From the NCBI GenBank assembly GCA_034003585.1, contig JAVEYH010000139.1, positions 1 to 8,552 of the forward strand: 8,552 bases of DNA. The letters are read 5' to 3'. The position numbers and the translations under genes are program-made. The stretch is from JAPXSY01 sp034003585. GTDB lineage: Bacteria > Verrucomicrobiota > Kiritimatiellia > RFP12 > UBA1067. Position 1 is the first letter of the stretch. Every line of letters begins with the position of its first letter. Shown piece after piece: positions 6,173-8,552 of the stretch. The notes beneath the pieces are model-generated. The model was given only the letters and a program-made list of their open reading frames with translations, had not been told where the DNA came from and searched no databases.

Positions 6173-7588
6173 ATGAACAGACGTGATTTTATCAGAACGG
6201 CGGTGGCCGGGATCGGCGGGCTGTCGGTTTTGGGCGCGCGCGGCCAGAGTGCGGCGGCTGCGAAGAAGCCGCTGCGCGTGGCGCTGATCGGCTGCGGCGA
6301 CCGGGGCGTCGCGCAGTTACTGCCCGAGTGCTGCAAAGAGCGGGTCGTGGCGCTGGCCGATCCCGATCCCCGGCGCATCGCGGCGGCGCTGCGGCAGGTG
6401 CGCAAAACCCTGCCTTCCGCCGATACAGGCGCGATCAAGACCTTCCCTGACTACCGTTCGCTCTTCGAAGCGATGGGCAAGGAGCTGGACGCGGCGGTGA
6501 TCGCCGCGCCCAACCACCAGCACGCGCCGGCGGCGCTACTGGCCATGCGGCGCGGCATCCATGTGTACGTCGAGAAACCGCTGACGCACACGATCCACGA
6601 GGCGCGGCTGCTGCGGGAAGAGGCCCGGCGCACCGGCGTCGTCACGCAAATGGGCAACCACGGCCACTCCAATGAAGGATGCCGCCGTCTCTGTGAATAC
6701 ATCTGGGCGGGCGCGATCGGCCCGGTGCGCGAGGTGCATTGCTGGACCCAGCGCTGCAACGGTTTGCCCGACGGCCACGTTTCGCCGGCCCTGCCGCTGC
6801 CGCAGGGATTCGACTGGGACGCCTGGATCGGCCCGGCGCCTTTCCGCGATTTCCACGCGGACCTGCATCCGCACAATTGGCACCTCTGGCGCGACTTCGG
6901 CAACGGCTCGATCGGCAACATGGGCTGCCACATCATGGATTCCGCCTACTGGGCGCTCAAACTCAAGTCGCCGGAGGCGGTCGAGGTCGAGGAGATGCGC
7001 GGCGGAACCGGGCCGGTCTGGTCGATCACCACCCGCATCCGCTTTGATTTTCCGGCCCGCGAGGGGCTGGCGCCGGTCAAGGTCTACTGGTACGACGGGC
7101 TGGCAAAGGATCAGGAGTACAGCGAGCGGACGGTGCAGCGGCGCTGGCGCTGCGTCAACAGGCGCGAATGGCAGTATGTTCCTGCGCTGGCGCTCGAACT
7201 GGAGAAGAAATACGGCCGCGATTTCGGCACGAACGGCTCGCTGTTCGTGGGCGACAAGGGGATCATGACGATCGGCGAATTCGGCGACGGCTGCCGCATC
7301 GTGCCGGAGGAGGCGCACCGCGCCTACCCGGCGCCCGAGAAAAGCCTGCCGCGCGTCAAGGGCACGCATCAGGAAGATTTCTTCCGCGCGTGCCGCGGCG
7401 GCGCGCCCGCCTGCTCGAACTTCGAGTATGCCGCGCCGCTGGCGGAAATCGCCCTGCTCGGCAACATCGCGATGATCGCGGGACGCGGCCGGCGCGTCGA
7501 GTGGGACGGCGCGGCGATGCGCTGCACGAATTTGCCGGAGCTCAACCGTTTTGTGCGGACGACTTACAGGGACGGGTGGAAAAGTTGA
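6173..7588 (+). CDS. Tat-exported Gfo/Idh/MocA family oxidoreductase (third tandem paralog)
   Basis: This is a 471-aa predicted periplasmic NAD(P)-dependent oxidoreductase. The Tat motif NRRDFIR is at residues 2-8 with a Gly/Ala-rich h-region. The Rossmann motif GCGDRG is at 40-45, EKP at 134-136 and H-x-x-D at H253/D256 (CHIMDSAYWAL). The first codons and upstream spacer are nearly the same as those of the preceding gene. The C-terminal third resembles the gapped paralog instead: both have THQEDFFRACRGG, RCTN followed by PELNR, and a TYR-(D/E)-GWK ending. A 32-base stretch around the Rossmann motif (6266-6297) is identical to 2923-2954 in that gene. This mosaic pattern suggests recombination among the copies. 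Its stop codon overlaps a possible TTG start of the next gene. The substrate is not identifiable. Confidence 0.88.
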   Translation: MNRRDFIRTAVAGIGGLSVLGARGQSAAAAKKPLRVALIGCGDRGVAQLLPECCKERVVALADPDPRRIAAALRQVRKTLPSADTGAIKTFPDYRSLFEAMGKELDAAVIAAPNHQHAPAALLAMRRGIHVYVEKPLTHTIHEARLLREEARRTGVVTQMGNHGHSNEGCRRLCEYIWAGAIGPVREVHCWTQRCNGLPDGHVSPALPLPQGFDWDAWIGPAPFRDFHADLHPHNWHLWRDFGNGSIGNMGCHIMDSAYWALKLKSPEAVEVEEMRGGTGPVWSITTRIRFDFPAREGLAPVKVYWYDGLAKDQEYSERTVQRRWRCVNRREWQYVPALALELEKKYGRDFGTNGSLFVGDKGIMTIGEFGDGCRIVPEEAHRAYPAPEKSLPRVKGTHQEDFFRACRGGAPACSNFEYAAPLAEIALLGNIAMIAGRGRRVEWDGAAMRCTNLPELNRFVRTTYRDGWKS

Positions 7589-7629
7589 AAAAAGGACAAT
7601 CCGGCGCGGGGGGCCGTTCAACCCCCATC

Positions 7630-8460
7630 ATGGGGGCGGGGAGATGGGGCCGATGCCTGTGGGGCGGCGCGTGTTTTCTGCTTTTGGCGGCAGAGCTTCC
7701 GGCCGCGGAAAAAAATCCGGTCTCGCTGGATCTGCGCTCCGATTTCTATTCGGCGTATATCTGGCGCGGCAGGGCACTGGACAAACACGGCGTGGCGCAG
7801 CCGAGCGTGATCGCCACATACGACGCGAAGGATATCGGTTTGTTCTCCGCCAAGATTTGGTCAAACTGGGATTTGTCGCAGCGCTCGGGGGATTCCAAGG
7901 CGACGAGGACGGGCGGGGGCATCAATGTGCTCAGTTTCACGCCGTCCTACCGGAAAGCCTTGGGCCCGGTCGATTTCACGCTCGGCAACACCTGGTACGT
8001 TTTTCCGGGCGACGGGTTCCCGGAGTATTCCCGGAGCACGCCCGAGCTGTTCGTGATTCTGGCCTATCCGAACCGCTGGGTCACGCCCTCCCTCAGCGTC
8101 TGGTACGACTACGGGCATGTGGGGGATGCGTTTCTGGAGGACAACCCGCTCAAAGACCTGTACGGCCGCGCGGCGCTGGACAAATCGGTCGTCTTGACCG
8201 ACCGCCTCCGCGCGGGCGGGACGGTTCTGATCGCGGCGGGCTCCAGCCACTATAACAACGTCCGGTATTGCGGTTCGGAAGAAGGGTTCGCCGATTACCT
8301 GATGTCAGTCAACCTGACCTATGCGGTGACGGATGCGTTTTCGGTCGGCGGTTCGCTGGATTATGTCGGGTTGATCGGCGGCGCCTGGGGACTCGACCGC
8401 CACGCCATCTCCCCGGACGAAATGCTCCGGGGCGGCATCCATCTGCGGCTGCTCTTTTAG
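7630..8460 (+). CDS. Outer-membrane beta-barrel protein, TorF/Gcw_chp-like putative porin
   Basis: From the ATG at 7630 this is 276 aa. It begins with a Sec-type signal peptide: Arg residues at 5 and 8, then a hydrophobic core CLWGGACFLLLAAELPAA, with likely cleavage near PAA/E. The mature start SLDLRSDFYSAYIWRG, followed by a GVAQPSV stretch, resembles the first strands of the TorF/Gcw_chp family, whose members open with a (V/L)-x-SDY-x-(F/W)-RG type motif. Many alternating aromatic/hydrophobic strands follow, and the last residue is Phe (LRLLF), the usual C-terminal signal of outer-membrane barrels. A TTG at 7585 would add 15 residues (291 aa) and overlap the previous stop as TTGA, with a weak GGTGG ahead of it. 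The ATG has no clear ribosome binding site and lies inside a palindrome, so the start is uncertain. The position at the end of the oxidoreductase run suggests a channel for their substrate or product, but that is inference. Confidence 0.7.
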   Translation: MGAGRWGRCLWGGACFLLLAAELPAAEKNPVSLDLRSDFYSAYIWRGRALDKHGVAQPSVIATYDAKDIGLFSAKIWSNWDLSQRSGDSKATRTGGGINVLSFTPSYRKALGPVDFTLGNTWYVFPGDGFPEYSRSTPELFVILAYPNRWVTPSLSVWYDYGHVGDAFLEDNPLKDLYGRAALDKSVVLTDRLRAGGTVLIAAGSSHYNNVRYCGSEEGFADYLMSVNLTYAVTDAFSVGGSLDYVGLIGGAWGLDRHAISPDEMLRGGIHLRLLF

Positions 8461-8498
8461 CGCGTTTTACGTTATTTTGTGGCCGACGTTTGATTGTC

Positions 8499-8552
8499 GG
8501 TAGGGACGGTTCCCCGAACCGTCCGCGGACGCCTCGGGGAGGCGTCCCTACC
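8499..8552. repeat. Double-hairpin element with GGTAGGGACG ends, possible terminator
   Basis: The 54 bases start with GGTAGGGACG (8499-8508) and end with its exact reverse complement (8543-8552). Inside are two GC-rich hairpins: an 8-bp stem 8504-8511/8517-8524 with a 5-base loop, and a 9-bp stem 8527-8535/8539-8547 with a 3-base loop. It begins 38 bases after the porin stop codon. It looks like a dispersed intergenic repeat and could also stop transcription. The window ends exactly at its last paired base, so it may continue. Confidence 0.65.

Noticed and set aside
7168..8460. Extending the porin gene upstream to an ATG at 7168
   Set aside because: The extra 139 to 154 residues before the alternative and preferred starts overlap the conserved C-terminal coding part of the oxidoreductase ending at 7588 and would put the signal peptide in mid-protein.

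Overview
The window is GC-rich and all its genes lie on the + strand. The gene content is a LamG-type protein, a run of Tat-exported Gfo/Idh/MocA oxidoreductases and an outer-membrane barrel protein. This suggests a Gram-negative heterotroph of the PVC superphylum (Kiritimatiellota, Lentisphaerota, Verrucomicrobiota or Planctomycetota), where such Tat-tagged oxidoreductases are strongly expanded. That assignment is an inference from gene style; there is no marker gene. The 100-N gap flanked by an exact 127-bp duplication points to a short-read, probably metagenomic, scaffold.

Layout: (1) 1-1545 is the 3' part of a large secreted or surface protein with two LamG/concanavalin A-like domains, cut by the left window edge. 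(2) 1546-1698 is a 153-bp spacer with a good sigma70-like promoter just ahead of the next gene. (3) 1699-7588 holds four consecutive Tat-signal Gfo/Idh/MocA NAD(P)-dependent oxidoreductases. The first (373 aa) is divergent. The next three (492 aa after repairing the gap, 474 aa, 471 aa) are clear paralogs in tandem. The two spacers between those three are both exactly 106 bp, 98/106 identical, and each carries a 54-bp near-perfect palindrome built of ATCCTG units. (4) 7630-8460 (or from 7585) is a signal-peptide beta-barrel protein resembling the TorF/Gcw_chp putative porins, and its upstream start option overlaps the stop of the last oxidoreductase. (5) 8461-8552 is a non-coding tail ending in a double-hairpin element with GGTAGGGACG/CGTCCCTACC ends, which may continue past the window.

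Working picture (inference): one transcript starting near 1671 could encode a set of periplasmic sugar or sugar-derivative oxidoreductases plus an outer-membrane channel. The paralogs would have arisen by tandem duplication that carried the palindromic spacer along. No substrate can be read from the sequence. No RNA genes, CRISPR arrays, transposase genes or defence genes were seen.
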